Part shown: in pieces, positions 49,086 through 57,998 of the stretch
How positions within the stretch are numbered: the stretch's first letter is position 1
Layout of the letters: every line of letters starts with the position of its first letter
NCBI RefSeq assembly: GCF_002018875.1
Contig: NZ_MVOL01000006.1
Coordinates: 124,001 to 188,000 of the forward strand
DNA: 64,000 nt
Source: Pseudomonas sp. MF4836
GTDB lineage: Bacteria > Pseudomonadota > Gammaproteobacteria > Pseudomonadales > Pseudomonadaceae
Reading direction: 5' to 3'
The notes under the pieces: generated by a model
Database searches by the model: none
What the model saw: only the letters and a program-made list of their open reading frames with translations
Told to the model about the DNA's origin: nothing
Position numbers and translations under genes: made by a program

Positions 49086-49161
49086 GTCCCCTTCGTCTAG
49101 TGGCCTAGGACACCGCCCTTTCACGGCGGTAACAGGGGTTCGAGTCCCCTAGGGGACGCCA
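49086..49161 (+). tRNA. tRNA-Glu (anticodon TTC), copy 1
   Basis: The 76-nt cloverleaf has acceptor arms GTCCCCT and AGGGGAC, an anticodon stem CCGCC/GGCGG with loop CTTTCAC giving TTC, a T arm GGGGTTCGAGTCCCC and an encoded CCA end. It is identical to the copy at 49345. Confidence 0.98.
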
Positions 49162-49164
49162 TAT

Positions 49165-49240
<76 letters not shown>

Positions 49241-49344
49241 ATTTTAAACAGCAGTGCCTTCGGGTGGTGCTGAGTGAAACCAGGACCAAGTCTTCGGATT
49301 CGGGTCTGGGCACTGGAATACACACCATGTATTTCAGTTAGCGT

Positions 49345-49420
49345 GTCCCCTTCGTCTAGTGGCCTAGGACACCGCCCTTTCACGGCGGTAACAGGGGTTC
49401 GAGTCCCCTAGGGGACGCCA
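49345..49420 (+). tRNA. tRNA-Glu (anticodon TTC), copy 2
   Basis: This is an exact copy of the tRNA-Glu at 49086, displaced by 259 bp. The two Glu-Gly pairs form a tandem duplication probably transcribed as one precursor. Confidence 0.98.
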
Positions 49421-49423
49421 TTT

Positions 49424-49499
<76 letters not shown>

Positions 49500-49506
49500 A
49501 TTTTAC

Positions 49507-49537
49507 AAAAACGCCGCTCATTGAGCGGCGTTTTTGT
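49507..49537 (+). terminator. Intrinsic terminator of the tRNA cluster
   Basis: AAAAACGCCGCTCA TTG AGCGGCGTTTTTG is a strong hairpin with a U-tract immediately after the last tRNA-Gly. Confidence 0.92.
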
Positions 49538-49554
49538 TTGTCCGCGATTTACCG

Positions 49555-49580
49555 ATCCACTGTTTTTTCAAACAGTGGAT
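49555..49580. repeat. Perfect 11-bp inverted repeat
   Basis: ATCCACTGTTT (49555-49565) and AAACAGTGGAT (49570-49580) are exact reverse complements around a 4-nt loop. With T residues in the loop and TTATT after it, it could be a second terminator or a recognition site. Its position just after the tRNA cluster is where integrating elements often recombine, but I see no element. Confidence 0.5.
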
Positions 49581-49709
49581 TATTGATCTCCAGGCACGAA
49601 TCCGAGCCTGCCATCCCTCCTGAAGTCCTTGAGTCCCCCAAGAAGTTCCGCCTGCACCATGGCATATCAGCCATTTTTTCAGTCTTTCAGTCGGAGCCAC
49701 TCAATCGCC

Positions 49710-49722
49710 TGACGTGGCGTCA
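49710..49722. promoter_or_regulatory. Palindrome TGACG-N3-CGTCA
   Basis: This is a perfect 13-bp palindrome (5-bp half-sites, TGG centre) in the gap before pelX, with the size of a dimeric regulator's operator. No regulator is assigned. Confidence 0.3.
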
Positions 49723-49778
49723 ATCCTAGGGAAACCGCTTTAGATCGGGCGTCTTGCCGCTATGGGTGCAGTCCTTTT

Positions 49779-49795
49779 TATAGAGCGACTCTATA
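49779..49795. promoter_or_regulatory. Palindrome TATAGAG-CGA-CTCTATA
   Basis: Two perfect 7-bp half-sites flank CGA. It lies about 80 bp upstream of the best candidate pelX promoter and is a plausible operator for an activator or repressor of the pel operon. Confidence 0.4.
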
Positions 49796-49810
49796 TTGTC
49801 GTCAAACAAA

Positions 49811-49826
49811 TGGCATTTTATTGGCG
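49811..49826 (+). promoter_or_regulatory. Possible sigma-54 promoter upstream of pelX
   Basis: TGGCA (49811-49815) and GGC (49823-49825) stand at -24/-12 spacing and partly match TGGCAC-N5-TTGCA. The downstream T is replaced by G in two positions, so this is a weak match and may be chance. Confidence 0.25.
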
Positions 49827-49870
49827 TATTACCGTTTGTCCGCGAAAAAATACAAAGCAAAAACAAAATA

Positions 49871-49899
49871 TTGACACTCTTGGGCGGGTATCTCACTAT
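49871..49899 (+). promoter_or_regulatory. Candidate sigma-70 promoter for pelX-pelABCDEFG
   Basis: A perfect TTGACA -35 (49871-49876) is 17 bp from CACTAT (49894-49899), which matches only three of six -10 bases, as expected for an activator-dependent promoter. It lies in a noticeably A/T-rich stretch (49780-49880). The leader to pelX would be about 180 nt. Confidence 0.45.
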
Positions 49900-49904
49900 C
49901 GGCG

Positions 49905-49950
49905 CCGCATTCGATGGCGCATAGCCAGCTATGCGTCGCGGCGAATCGCG
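49905..49950 (+). promoter_or_regulatory. Large hairpin in the predicted pelX leader
   Basis: An inner stem of 8-9 bp (49916-49924 with 49929-49937, loop CCAG) is extended by an outer ATTCG/CGAAT pairing (49909-49913 with 49942-49946). It starts at about the predicted transcription start. Apart from the elements listed here, 49500-50084 contains no gene I can support. A GGA lies in the ribosome site of pelX (50074-50076) and another at 50060-50062, as might suit RsmA binding; this is speculative. Confidence 0.35.
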
Positions 49951-50084
49951 TTCAAATTCGGCCGAAACGCCGTCTTTGGCGGGGTTTTCCGACGAAAACA
50001 GCGGCAGGCATTGATGCCCTGCGCCGGCCCAGCCCCTTGGCAGGCTGAAAGTGGCAGGCGGATACAGTTTCTTGGAGTTTTTGC

Positions 50085-51017
50085 ATGTTTTCTGAGCGGA
50101 TATTGGTGACGGGCGGAGCTGGCTTTATCGGCTCTCATTTGGTCGAAGCGTTGCTGGCCATGGGCTACAAGGTCCGTGTGCTGGATAACCTGTCCACCGG
50201 TAAGGTGAATAACCTGCCCATGGACAATGGCAACCTGAGCCTGATCATCGGCGATGTCGCCGACAGCGATGCTGTCGCCCAGGCCATGTCTGGCTGCCAG
50301 GCCGTGGTGCATCTGGCTGCCGTGGCCTCGGTACAAGCGTCGGTGGACGACCCGGTCGCGACCCATCAGAGCAACTTCGTCGGCACCCTCAACGTCTGCG
50401 AAAACATGCTGCACGCCGGCATCCACCGGGTGGTGTTCGCATCCAGCGCGGCGATCTACGGCAATAACGGCGAGGGCACGGCGATCCCCGAGGACACCGC
50501 CAAGTCACCACTCACGCCTTATGCCGCCGACAAGCTGGCGAGCGAGTACTACCTGGACTTCTACCGCCGCCAGCACGGTCTGGAGCCGGTGATCCTGCGC
50601 TTTTTCAATATTTTCGGGCCGCGCCAGGACCCGTCTTCGCCGTATTCCGGGGTGATCAGCATCTTCACCGAGCGGGCCATGGCCAAGCAGCCGGTGGCGG
50701 TCTTCGGTGACGGCGATCAGACCCGTGATTTCGTCTATGTAGCGGACCTGGTCAGCATCCTGATCCAGGCGCTGCAAGCCGATCAGCCGGCCCCTGGTGC
50801 GGTCAACGTCGGCCTCAGCCGTTCCACCAGCCTCAATGACCTGATCGGCGAACTGGGCCGCGCCACCGGCAGCCCCCTGACCGTGATCCACCACGCGCCA
50901 CGTCTGGGCGACATTCGCCACTCGCGCGCCAATAACACTCGTCTGCTCGAGCGCTTCACCCTGCCAGCACCGACCTCTATCGGCGATGGCCTGGCGCAAC
51001 TGATCCGCAGTTTGTAA
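50085..51017 (+). CDS. pelX: UDP-N-acetylglucosamine C4-epimerase PelX
   Basis: This 310-residue extended short-chain dehydrogenase of the GalE type has the NAD motif VTGGAGFIG (8-16), a Ser in FASSAAIYG and the catalytic YAADK (Tyr-x-x-x-Lys). PelX, described in P. protegens, interconverts UDP-GlcNAc and UDP-GalNAc. It supplies UDP-GalNAc for Pel, which is GalNAc-rich. Its place directly before pelA supports the assignment over a general GalE. The ATG at 50085 follows GGAG at 50074-50077. The gap to pelA is 61 nt with no terminator, so it is probably the first gene of the pel operon. Confidence 0.88.
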   Translation: MFSERILVTGGAGFIGSHLVEALLAMGYKVRVLDNLSTGKVNNLPMDNGNLSLIIGDVADSDAVAQAMSGCQAVVHLAAVASVQASVDDPVATHQSNFVGTLNVCENMLHAGIHRVVFASSAAIYGNNGEGTAIPEDTAKSPLTPYAADKLASEYYLDFYRRQHGLEPVILRFFNIFGPRQDPSSPYSGVISIFTERAMAKQPVAVFGDGDQTRDFVYVADLVSILIQALQADQPAPGAVNVGLSRSTSLNDLIGELGRATGSPLTVIHHAPRLGDIRHSRANNTRLLERFTLPAPTSIGDGLAQLIRSL

Positions 51018-51078
51018 CTCGGTCCGTCACATCAGCCGAGACATCCACGTATCGGCTCAGTCATCTCAAGAGTGAGTT

Positions 51079-53889
51079 ATGGAAAACGTTTTTCGCGGGA
51101 CGCACTTCTGCTCGGCCATCAAACGCCTGCTGGCTGCCCTGACGCTCTGTTTTACTGGCGCGGCGGTGCATGCCGCGGCCCCGGTGGCGCCTTCCAACGT
51201 GGCGTTCTGGTACGCCGATAAACCGCCGTTGCCGGAGCTGGCGCAATTTGACTGGGCCGTGGTCGAGCCGGGGCACATGGCGGCCGCGGATGTCAAAACC
51301 CTGAGTGGGATGGGCAGCCAGCCGTTCGCTTATCTCTCGGTGGGTGAGTTCCACGGCGGCAAGCGCGAGCTGGACCAGCAAGCCCTGGGCGCCGCCGTCA
51401 GCCCGACGCGCAACAAGGCCTGGAACAGCCAGGTGATGAACCTGGCAGCACCGGCCTGGCGCGAGTAGCTGTTCGCCCAGGCCAAGGCGCTGCAGGCCCA
51501 GGGTTATGCCGGTCTGTTCCTCGACACCCTGGACAGTTTTCAACTGCTTCCGGCCGCAGACCAGGAAGCCCAGCGCCTGGCCCTGGCCAGTTTCCTGCGG
51601 GAACTGCATCAGCGCCAACCGGCCCTGAAGCTGTTTTTCAACCGCGGCTTCGAGGTGTTGCCGGAGCTGGAGGGTGTGCCTGCGGCGGTCGCCGTGGAGT
51701 CGATCCACGCCGGTTGGGATGCTTCGGCCAAGCGTTATCGCCCGGTCCCGGAAGCGGATCGCCAGTGGCTGGAAACTCACCTGCAACCGTTGCGCGCCAA
51801 GGGCATCCCGCTGGTGGCCATCGACTACCTGCCGCCGGAACGGCGTGAAGAGGCGCGCACACTGGCTCGGCGCCTGCGCGACGAGGGGTTTATCCCTTAC
51901 ATCGGCACCCCGGACCTGGATTCCCTAGGCATCAGCAGCATTGAAGTCCAGCCCCGGCGTATCGCCCTGGTGTTCGACCCGCGTGAAGGCGACCTGATCC
52001 GCAATGCCGGGCACACCCTGCTCGGCGGCTTGCTGGAGTACCTGGGCTATCGCGTGGATTACCTGGCGGCCGATGCGCTGCCTGAGTACAGCTTCAGCGG
52101 CCTGTACGCCGGCGTTTTGACCTGGATGACCAGCGGTGCGCCGCAAGACAGCCAGGTGTTCAACCGCTGGCTCAACAAGCGCCTCGACGAGCAGGTGCCG
52201 CTGGTGTTTTTCGCCGGCCTTCCGGTGGAGGACAAGGTCCTGCTCAAGCGCCTGGGGCTCGAACGCTCCGCGCCGCCGGCGACCCAGGCGTTGCAGATTA
52301 CCTACCAGGACAAGGCCCTGATCGGCGCGTTCGAAGCACCGGTGCAGCCGCGTTCCCGTGACCTGACCGCCATCTCTCTGTTGCCCAAAGGCCCCAAGGC
52401 CGCATTGCTGCTCAAGGGCGAGGGCGGCCAGGAGTTTGCGCCAGTAGCGGTCGCGGCGTGGGGCGGCCTGGCGCTGGCGCCTTATGTTCTGGAAGTGAAC
52501 AACGAGCGCAGCCGCTGGATTCTCGATCCGTTTGCCTTCCTCCAGGCGGCCTTGCGCCTGCCGGTGCAGCCGCGTCCGGACACCACCACCGAAAACGGTC
52601 GTCGCATTGCCACGGTGCACATTGACGGTGACGGCTTCCCCTCGCGCGCCGAGGTCCGGGGTACGCCTTATGCCGGCAAGCAGGTGCTGGATGACTTCAT
52701 CCGTCCCAACCCGTTCCTGACGTCGGTGTCGATCATCGAAGGCGAGATTTCCCCGCGCGGCATGTTCCCGTTCCTGGCCCGGGAGTTGGAGCCGATTGCC
52801 CGGGATATTTTTGCCGACCCGAAAGTCGAAGTCGCCACCCACACCTTCAGCCATCCGTTTTTCATGCAGCCGGAAGTGGCGAAGAAACGCGAAGGTTTCA
52901 ACCCTGAGTACGGCTTGAAAATGGCCATCCCGGGCTACGACAAAATCGATTTTCGGCGTGAGATCTTCGGTTCGCGGGACTACATTAATCAGCACCTGAC
53001 CACCCCCGAGAAACCGGTCAAGGTGGTGTTCTGGCCGGGTGACGCTTTGCCCGCGCCGTCGACCATCAAGCTGGCCTACGACGCCGGGCTGAAGAACGTG
53101 AACGGCGCCGAGACCATGCTGACCCGCGCCAACCCGTCGCTGACCGGGCTCAACCCGCTGCTGCGTCCCACCGAAGGCGGCTTGCAGTATTACGCGCCGA
53201 TCATCAACGAGAACCTCTACACCAACTTGTGGAAAGGCCCGTACTACGGCTTTCGCGATGTGATCGACACCTTCGAGCTGACCGACAGCCCACGGCGCAT
53301 GCGCGGCCTGCACCTGTATTACCACTTCTATTCCAGCACCAAGCAGGCCTCGATCAAGGCCATGAACGAGATCTACGGCTACATGAAAGGCCAGCAGCCG
53401 ATCTCCCTGTGGATGAGTGATTACCTGGATCGCCTGCACGGCCTGTACCAGTCCAGCCTGGCGCGCACCGCCGATGGCGCCTGGCAGGTACGGGGCATGG
53501 ATGCCTTGCGCACCCTGCGCCTGGACCCGCAGATGGGCTGGCCGGACCTGGGTCGCTCCAGCGGTATCGCCGGGGTTCGCGATTTGCCCCAAGGGCGATA
53601 TGTGCACTTGAGCAGCGACCGTGCGTTGCTGGTTTTGCGGGCCGATCGCGACCCGCGTCTGGCCCTGGAGGAAGCCAACTTGCCGCTGCAGGAATGGCGC
53701 TACCTGGATGAGCGCCGGGTGAGTTTCTCTTTTGCCGGCCAGGTCGATTTGAGCTTCTCGGTACGTGCGCCTGGCGCCTGCCGGGTTGAAGTCGACGGCC
53801 AGCGTTTCGCGGGTCAGGGGTCGGCAGGCCTCTGGCATTTCCAACTCCCCATGAAGCAGGTGAGTCATGCCCAACTCCTCTGCAACTGA
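51079..53889 (+). pseudogene. pelA: pelA interrupted by an in-frame amber codon
   Basis: PelA is the periplasmic enzyme that deacetylates Pel and also hydrolyses it. The frame from 51079 to 53889 would encode 936 residues, close to the usual 948. A TAG at 51466-51468 (codon 130) splits it; the sequence on both sides stays in the same frame and continues the hydrolase domain (LFLDTLDSF, catalytic Glu likely at codon 207 in AVESIHAG). The flanking codons read Arg-Glu-stop-Leu-Phe, so TGG to TAG is the simplest change. The deacetylase domain is intact (VHIDGDG with Asp516 and Asp518; THTFSHPF with His588 and His592). A signal peptide (about 1-34) is present. The product should stop at 129 residues; any internal restart would lack the signal peptide. 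The 3' end overlaps pelB by 23 nt. Confidence 0.93.
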
Positions 53890-56800
53890 AAGCAGCCGCC
53901 TGCTCAATCCCTGGGCACTGGTAGTGATAGCGGTCGCCGTGGGCGGCCTGTTGTGGCTGACCTTCCAGCGAGAAGAACTGTTCGAGCCCGATGGCCGGCA
54001 GCCGGACGCCGTGTCGGCCAATTACGCCGAACTGCTGCTGGCTGCGCACCCGGAAGATGACCGCCTGCGCTTGCAGTTGGTGGACCTGTTGATCCAGTTG
54101 CGCGACTACACCAAAGCCCGACAGAACCTGGACAGCTGGGCCCATCCGCAGCCGACGTTGCTCGCGTATTACCAGCTGGAAATCGACACCCTGGTCGCCG
54201 CCAGCAGCCAGGAACAGGGCGCCGCAAAGGGCCTGGTGGAGCGTCTGCAAGCCTTCGACCATCGCCAGTTGCCGCTGCCACAATTGCAGCGCCTGGCTAA
54301 GTTGGCGCTGAGCCTGCAAGCCCCGGCGTTCGCCGCCGGGGTTTATGAAGAACTGGCCGAGCGCGACCCGCAGCAGCGTATCGAATCGCTCAAATCCGCC
54401 GCCCAGTGGTACCTGGCGGGGGAGGAGCCGGGCCGTGCCGCGGACATCTACCTGCTGCTCAAGCAGGACACTCAGCAACCCGAAGAGCGCCGTCGTTACG
54501 CGCAGCTGGCTTTTAACAGCCTGTTGGCCGCCGGACGTGGCGAGCAGGCGGCGCAGGTATTGGCCGATGAACTGGATCAGCTAAACAACCCGGAAACCGA
54601 TGCGGCCTGGCTGGAACAGGGCGTGGATGTGGCCGTGGCCAACAAGCGCTTCGACCTCGCGCAGCGCCTGGTGCAGCAATGGCGCACCTTGCAGCCGGAT
54701 AACCCGCGGATCCTGGCCAAGGACTTCACGATGCGCCTGGCCCTCGGCGACCTCGACGGCGCCTGGAGTGCCGGCCAGCAACTGCTGGCGGTTCACCCGG
54801 ATGACCCCGAGCTGCTGGAGCAGATGGGCCACCTTGGCGAATGGCGGGGGCAGACCTATGAGGCACTGGGGTACTGGATCCGCCTTCTGGCGCTGCGTGA
54901 AGACCCGCAGACCCGCGAGCACGCCTGGCGCCTGGCGAGCCAGCAATTCGACTTTGATCGCAGCATCCCGTTACTGGCCGGCATCATGGACCAGCGGGCG
55001 CTGACTGACGTCGAGCTCGACGCGCTGATCTACGGTCATGAATCCCGCGGCACCCCGGAGCAGGCCGAGGCCTGGCTGCACACCTATCTGCGCAAGTACC
55101 CGAAACACCGCCTGGCCTGGACCCGCCTGCTGCAGAACCTGGAAAACACCGGCCAGTTCGCGGCCAAGACCAAGGCCTACAGCGGCATGTCGAGCCGCTT
55201 TGCCCTGACCAGCACCGAACGCGTCGACTGGGCCAACACCTGGCTCAAGCTCTTCGACAATCAGGCCGCCTGGAAGGTGTTGCAGGTGGATAACCGCAAG
55301 ATCACCGACGACAGCTACTGGCGTACCCGCGCGGCACTGGCCTGGGACCTGGAGCTGGATGATGAGTTGCAGGTTTCCCTGGAGAAACTGCTGGCGCTCA
55401 AGGGCTCGCTGAACAGCGGCGACGAGAGCCAGTTGATCACCCTGTATCGCACCAGCGATCCGCAACGAGCCTTGGCCCTGATGGTCGCCGGCTGGCAGCG
55501 CAGCCATGATCCGCAGCGCCTGGTGGAAGCCTTGCAGCAAGCCCAGGAACTGCAGGACTGGCCGCAGGTGGCGGCGTTGATCAAGGACGCCGAGCAGTAC
55601 CCGGCGGTCTACGATCAGGCCCAGGTGGTGGCGGCGCGCGGTGCCCTGGCGATGCAGCAGGGGCAGTTCGACGAGGCGCAGCGCCTGTACCTGTCGGGCC
55701 TGGCCCGCTTCCCCTACGACAACCTGTTTCGCGAACGGTTGATGTGGCTGTATGTCGATCAGGGCCGGGTCGAGCAGCTCAAGCCATTGCTCAGCCAGTG
55801 GCGGACCCAGGCGCGGCAGGACCGGACCCTGTGGCTGCCATTCGCCAGCGCCAGCCAGATGCTTGGCCGCAACAGCGAGGCCCTGGCCTGGTATCGCCTG
55901 TACCTCAAGGGCAGCCCCAACGATTGGCTGGTGCAGGCGGCCTATGCCGATGCCCTGGACGGCGCCGGTTATCAGGACGCGGCCCAGCGTTTGCGCCTCA
56001 AGCTGTTGCGCAGCCCCGAGGGCGACAACCTGCAGCCGCAATCGCCGCGCTACGGGATCTGGCTGCGCCTGGTGGCCAGCAGTTACTCGCCGCGCAAGGC
56101 CCAGCAGCAGGTGCTGAAGTGGCAGGACGGTTCGCCGGCCATGCTGCAATTGTGGTTCGACCGCTTGCTGGCGCGCCTCGACGCGACCAATCAGGAAGCG
56201 CAAAAGGATCAATGGCTGGCCTGGGCTCGCCAGCAAGGCCTGAAGGTCGAGCGCTATGAGCAGATTCAGGAAGCCTTGCGCAGCCGCAACACGGCGCAGG
56301 TCGAAACCTTGCTTGCCAGCAGTGACCTCAACCCGGCCCAACGGGCCCAGGCCCTGAGTCGCCTGGGGCGTGACGGCGCGGCCCTGGACGTGAGCCTGTC
56401 GGCCCTCGGCTACGAGCAGCCCCAGGCCGTACGCGAGCAGTTGCGACGCCAGGCCGTGGAGATCCACGAGCGCACGCCCCAGGGCGCGCAACTGTCGTGG
56501 CAGGAGCAAGACTACGGCGGGCTGGAGTTCAACGCGCCGCGCCTGCGGGTTGCGCGCAACCTGGGGGACCAGTGGTACGCCAACCTGGTCCTGGAGCAGG
56601 GCACCTACAACAGTGACCAGCTGATTTCTTCGCGCCTGGGTCAGGAGCGCAATGGCGAATTGACCTTGCAGCGTCAGGTAGAGAACGGCAGCTACAAACT
56701 GATCGCCGATACCAGCCAGCGTCGGGACGATGACCGCAATGGCCTGGGGCTCAGCCGCACTTGGCAGCTGGGCGTCAGCGATGAGCTGGAGACCGGGGTC

Positions 56801-57445
56801 GACTGGCACCGCAAGAGCGAGGACAGCGGGCTGATGCGTGCTTTCGGCCAGCACGACAGTGTCTGGCTGGCCGGGCGCCATGGGTTGTCTGCCCGTGACC
56901 AACTGAGCTGGGAAGTGGCACAGAAGTCGTTTTCCACCCGGGGTGGCGACTCCCTGGGCCAGGGGCAGGCATTGAAGATGGAATACAACCACACCCTGGA
57001 ATTCGAAGGGCCGAACTGGACCCTGCGCAGCGGTATCGACTACCAGCACAACCGGGTCGATGACCGCACCCTGGACGACTTGGCCAGTGGCAACGGTGGC
57101 CCGGTGAAGAACCCGGACAACCCGCTTGAGTCGCCCACGGTGCTGGCCAGTGATCTGTTGCAAAGCCGTTACGGCCAGCTGTATGTGGGCAGTTCGTGGC
57201 GGCGCGGCATGCCCGGCGCCTTGAACCGCACACGTCCGCAATACACCTGGCTGGTGGATGTCACGGCCGGCTGGCAGTGGTTCGACAAAAGTTTCAACTA
57301 CGGCCTCAGCACCGGTATCGGTGTCGAGATTCTTGGGGATGACGAACTGGCCCTGACCCTTGGCTACCAATCTGCGCCACAAGGCGGGGACGGGCAGTCC
57401 GGCGGCATCCTGGGTGTGAGCTACGGCGTGCGTTTCGGACGCTGA
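53867..57445 (+). CDS. pelB: Pel outer-membrane export porin with TPR scaffold
   Basis: PelB threads Pel across the periplasm and outer membrane. The 1192-residue length agrees with P. aeruginosa PelB. A short cytoplasmic tail and one inner-membrane anchor (about 15-32) are followed by a very long helical TPR region (about 45-870). The C-terminal beta-barrel (about 880-1192) has alternating strands and ends GVSYGVRFGR. The TPR part binds PelA in the known system. The ATG at 53867 lies inside the 3' end of pelA, preceded by CAGGTGAG, so pelB can still be translated by itself even with the pelA stop, though Rho-dependent polarity is possible. Confidence 0.95.
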   Translation: MPNSSATESSRLLNPWALVVIAVAVGGLLWLTFQREELFEPDGRQPDAVSANYAELLLAAHPEDDRLRLQLVDLLIQLRDYTKARQNLDSWAHPQPTLLAYYQLEIDTLVAASSQEQGAAKGLVERLQAFDHRQLPLPQLQRLAKLALSLQAPAFAAGVYEELAERDPQQRIESLKSAAQWYLAGEEPGRAADIYLLLKQDTQQPEERRRYAQLAFNSLLAAGRGEQAAQVLADELDQLNNPETDAAWLEQGVDVAVANKRFDLAQRLVQQWRTLQPDNPRILAKDFTMRLALGDLDGAWSAGQQLLAVHPDDPELLEQMGHLGEWRGQTYEALGYWIRLLALREDPQTREHAWRLASQQFDFDRSIPLLAGIMDQRALTDVELDALIYGHESRGTPEQAEAWLHTYLRKYPKHRLAWTRLLQNLENTGQFAAKTKAYSGMSSRFALTSTERVDWANTWLKLFDNQAAWKVLQVDNRKITDDSYWRTRAALAWDLELDDELQVSLEKLLALKGSLNSGDESQLITLYRTSDPQRALALMVAGWQRSHDPQRLVEALQQAQELQDWPQVAALIKDAEQYPAVYDQAQVVAARGALAMQQGQFDEAQRLYLSGLARFPYDNLFRERLMWLYVDQGRVEQLKPLLSQWRTQARQDRTLWLPFASASQMLGRNSEALAWYRLYLKGSPNDWLVQAAYADALDGAGYQDAAQRLRLKLLRSPEGDNLQPQSPRYGIWLRLVASSYSPRKAQQQVLKWQDGSPAMLQLWFDRLLARLDATNQEAQKDQWLAWARQQGLKVERYEQIQEALRSRNTAQVETLLASSDLNPAQRAQALSRLGRDGAALDVSLSALGYEQPQAVREQLRRQAVEIHERTPQGAQLSWQEQDYGGLEFNAPRLRVARNLGDQWYANLVLEQGTYNSDQLISSRLGQERNGELTLQRQVENGSYKLIADTSQRRDDDRNGLGLSRTWQLGVSDELETGVDWHRKSEDSGLMRAFGQHDSVWLAGRHGLSARDQLSWEVAQKSFSTRGGDSLGQGQALKMEYNHTLEFEGPNWTLRSGIDYQHNRVDDRTLDDLASGNGGPVKNPDNPLESPTVLASDLLQSRYGQLYVGSSWRRGMPGALNRTRPQYTWLVDVTAGWQWFDKSFNYGLSTGIGVEILGDDELALTLGYQSAPQGGDGQSGGILGVSYGVRFGR

Positions 57446-57474
57446 TCATGGAATGTCTACAGGAGATAAAACCT

Positions 57475-57993
57475 ATGCAATCAATTCGTAACCTGAGCCT
57501 GGCGCTGGCCGCCCTGCTCATGGCCGGTTGCGCCAGCTTCACCAGCGAAACCAGCCCGGGCCTGCCGCGCAATGCACAGTGGGGCATCGTGCCGATGGTC
57601 AACTACTCGCAGACGCCCCAGGCCGGTGAACGCAGCGAGCAGATTCTGCTCAGTGTGCTCAGCAGCCATGGCGTGCAGCCGCAGGTCTACCCGGTCTCGA
57701 CCCAGGGCGAACAGGCGCTGATGGATGACAACGAGCGCCTGGCCGGTGCCCTGGATTGGGCCCGTGAGCAGAAGCTCGATTATGTGGTCGCCGGCAGCGT
57801 CGAGGAATGGCAGTACAAGAACGGTCTCGACGGCGAGCCGGCGGTAGGCATCAGCCTGCGCGTGCTGGAAGCCGGCACTGGTCGTGTGCTGTGGAGCAAG
57901 AGTGGCGCGCGCGCCGGTTGGTCCCGTGAAAGCCTGGCCGGCACTGCGCAAAAGGTGCTCGGCAAACTTGTTGGCGCCCTTCGGTTCGAGTGA
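57475..57993 (+). CDS. pelC: Pel outer-membrane lipoprotein
   Basis: PelC is a lipoprotein that forms a ring near the PelB barrel and helps guide cationic Pel. The 172-residue protein has the lipobox LMAGC (Cys19) and then the mature domain with GLPRNAQWGIVPMVNYS. I chose the ATG at 57475, after AGGAGATAAAACCT; an upstream in-frame ATG (57448) would put hydrophilic residues before the signal. The stop overlaps a GTG of the pelD frame. Confidence 0.93.
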   Translation: MQSIRNLSLALAALLMAGCASFTSETSPGLPRNAQWGIVPMVNYSQTPQAGERSEQILLSVLSSHGVQPQVYPVSTQGEQALMDDNERLAGALDWAREQKLDYVVAGSVEEWQYKNGLDGEPAVGISLRVLEAGTGRVLWSKSGARAGWSRESLAGTAQKVLGKLVGALRFE

Positions 57994-57998
57994 TCGCA

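Noticed and set aside
49811..49826. Sigma-54 promoter for pel as a firm claim
   Set aside because: Only part of the consensus is met and the downstream half reads TGGC where TTGC is expected; kept only as a low-confidence feature.
49762..50109. Open frame of 115 codons upstream of and overlapping pelX
   Set aside because: A/T-rich, Arg/Lys-rich composition unlike neighbouring genes, no ribosome site, and it runs through the candidate promoter and leader hairpin.
51655..53889. Treating the 3' part of pelA as a separate gene
   Set aside because: The frame is continuous with the 5' part apart from one TAG, there is no good start or signal peptide, and the codons between 51469 and 51654 encode PelA hydrolase sequence.
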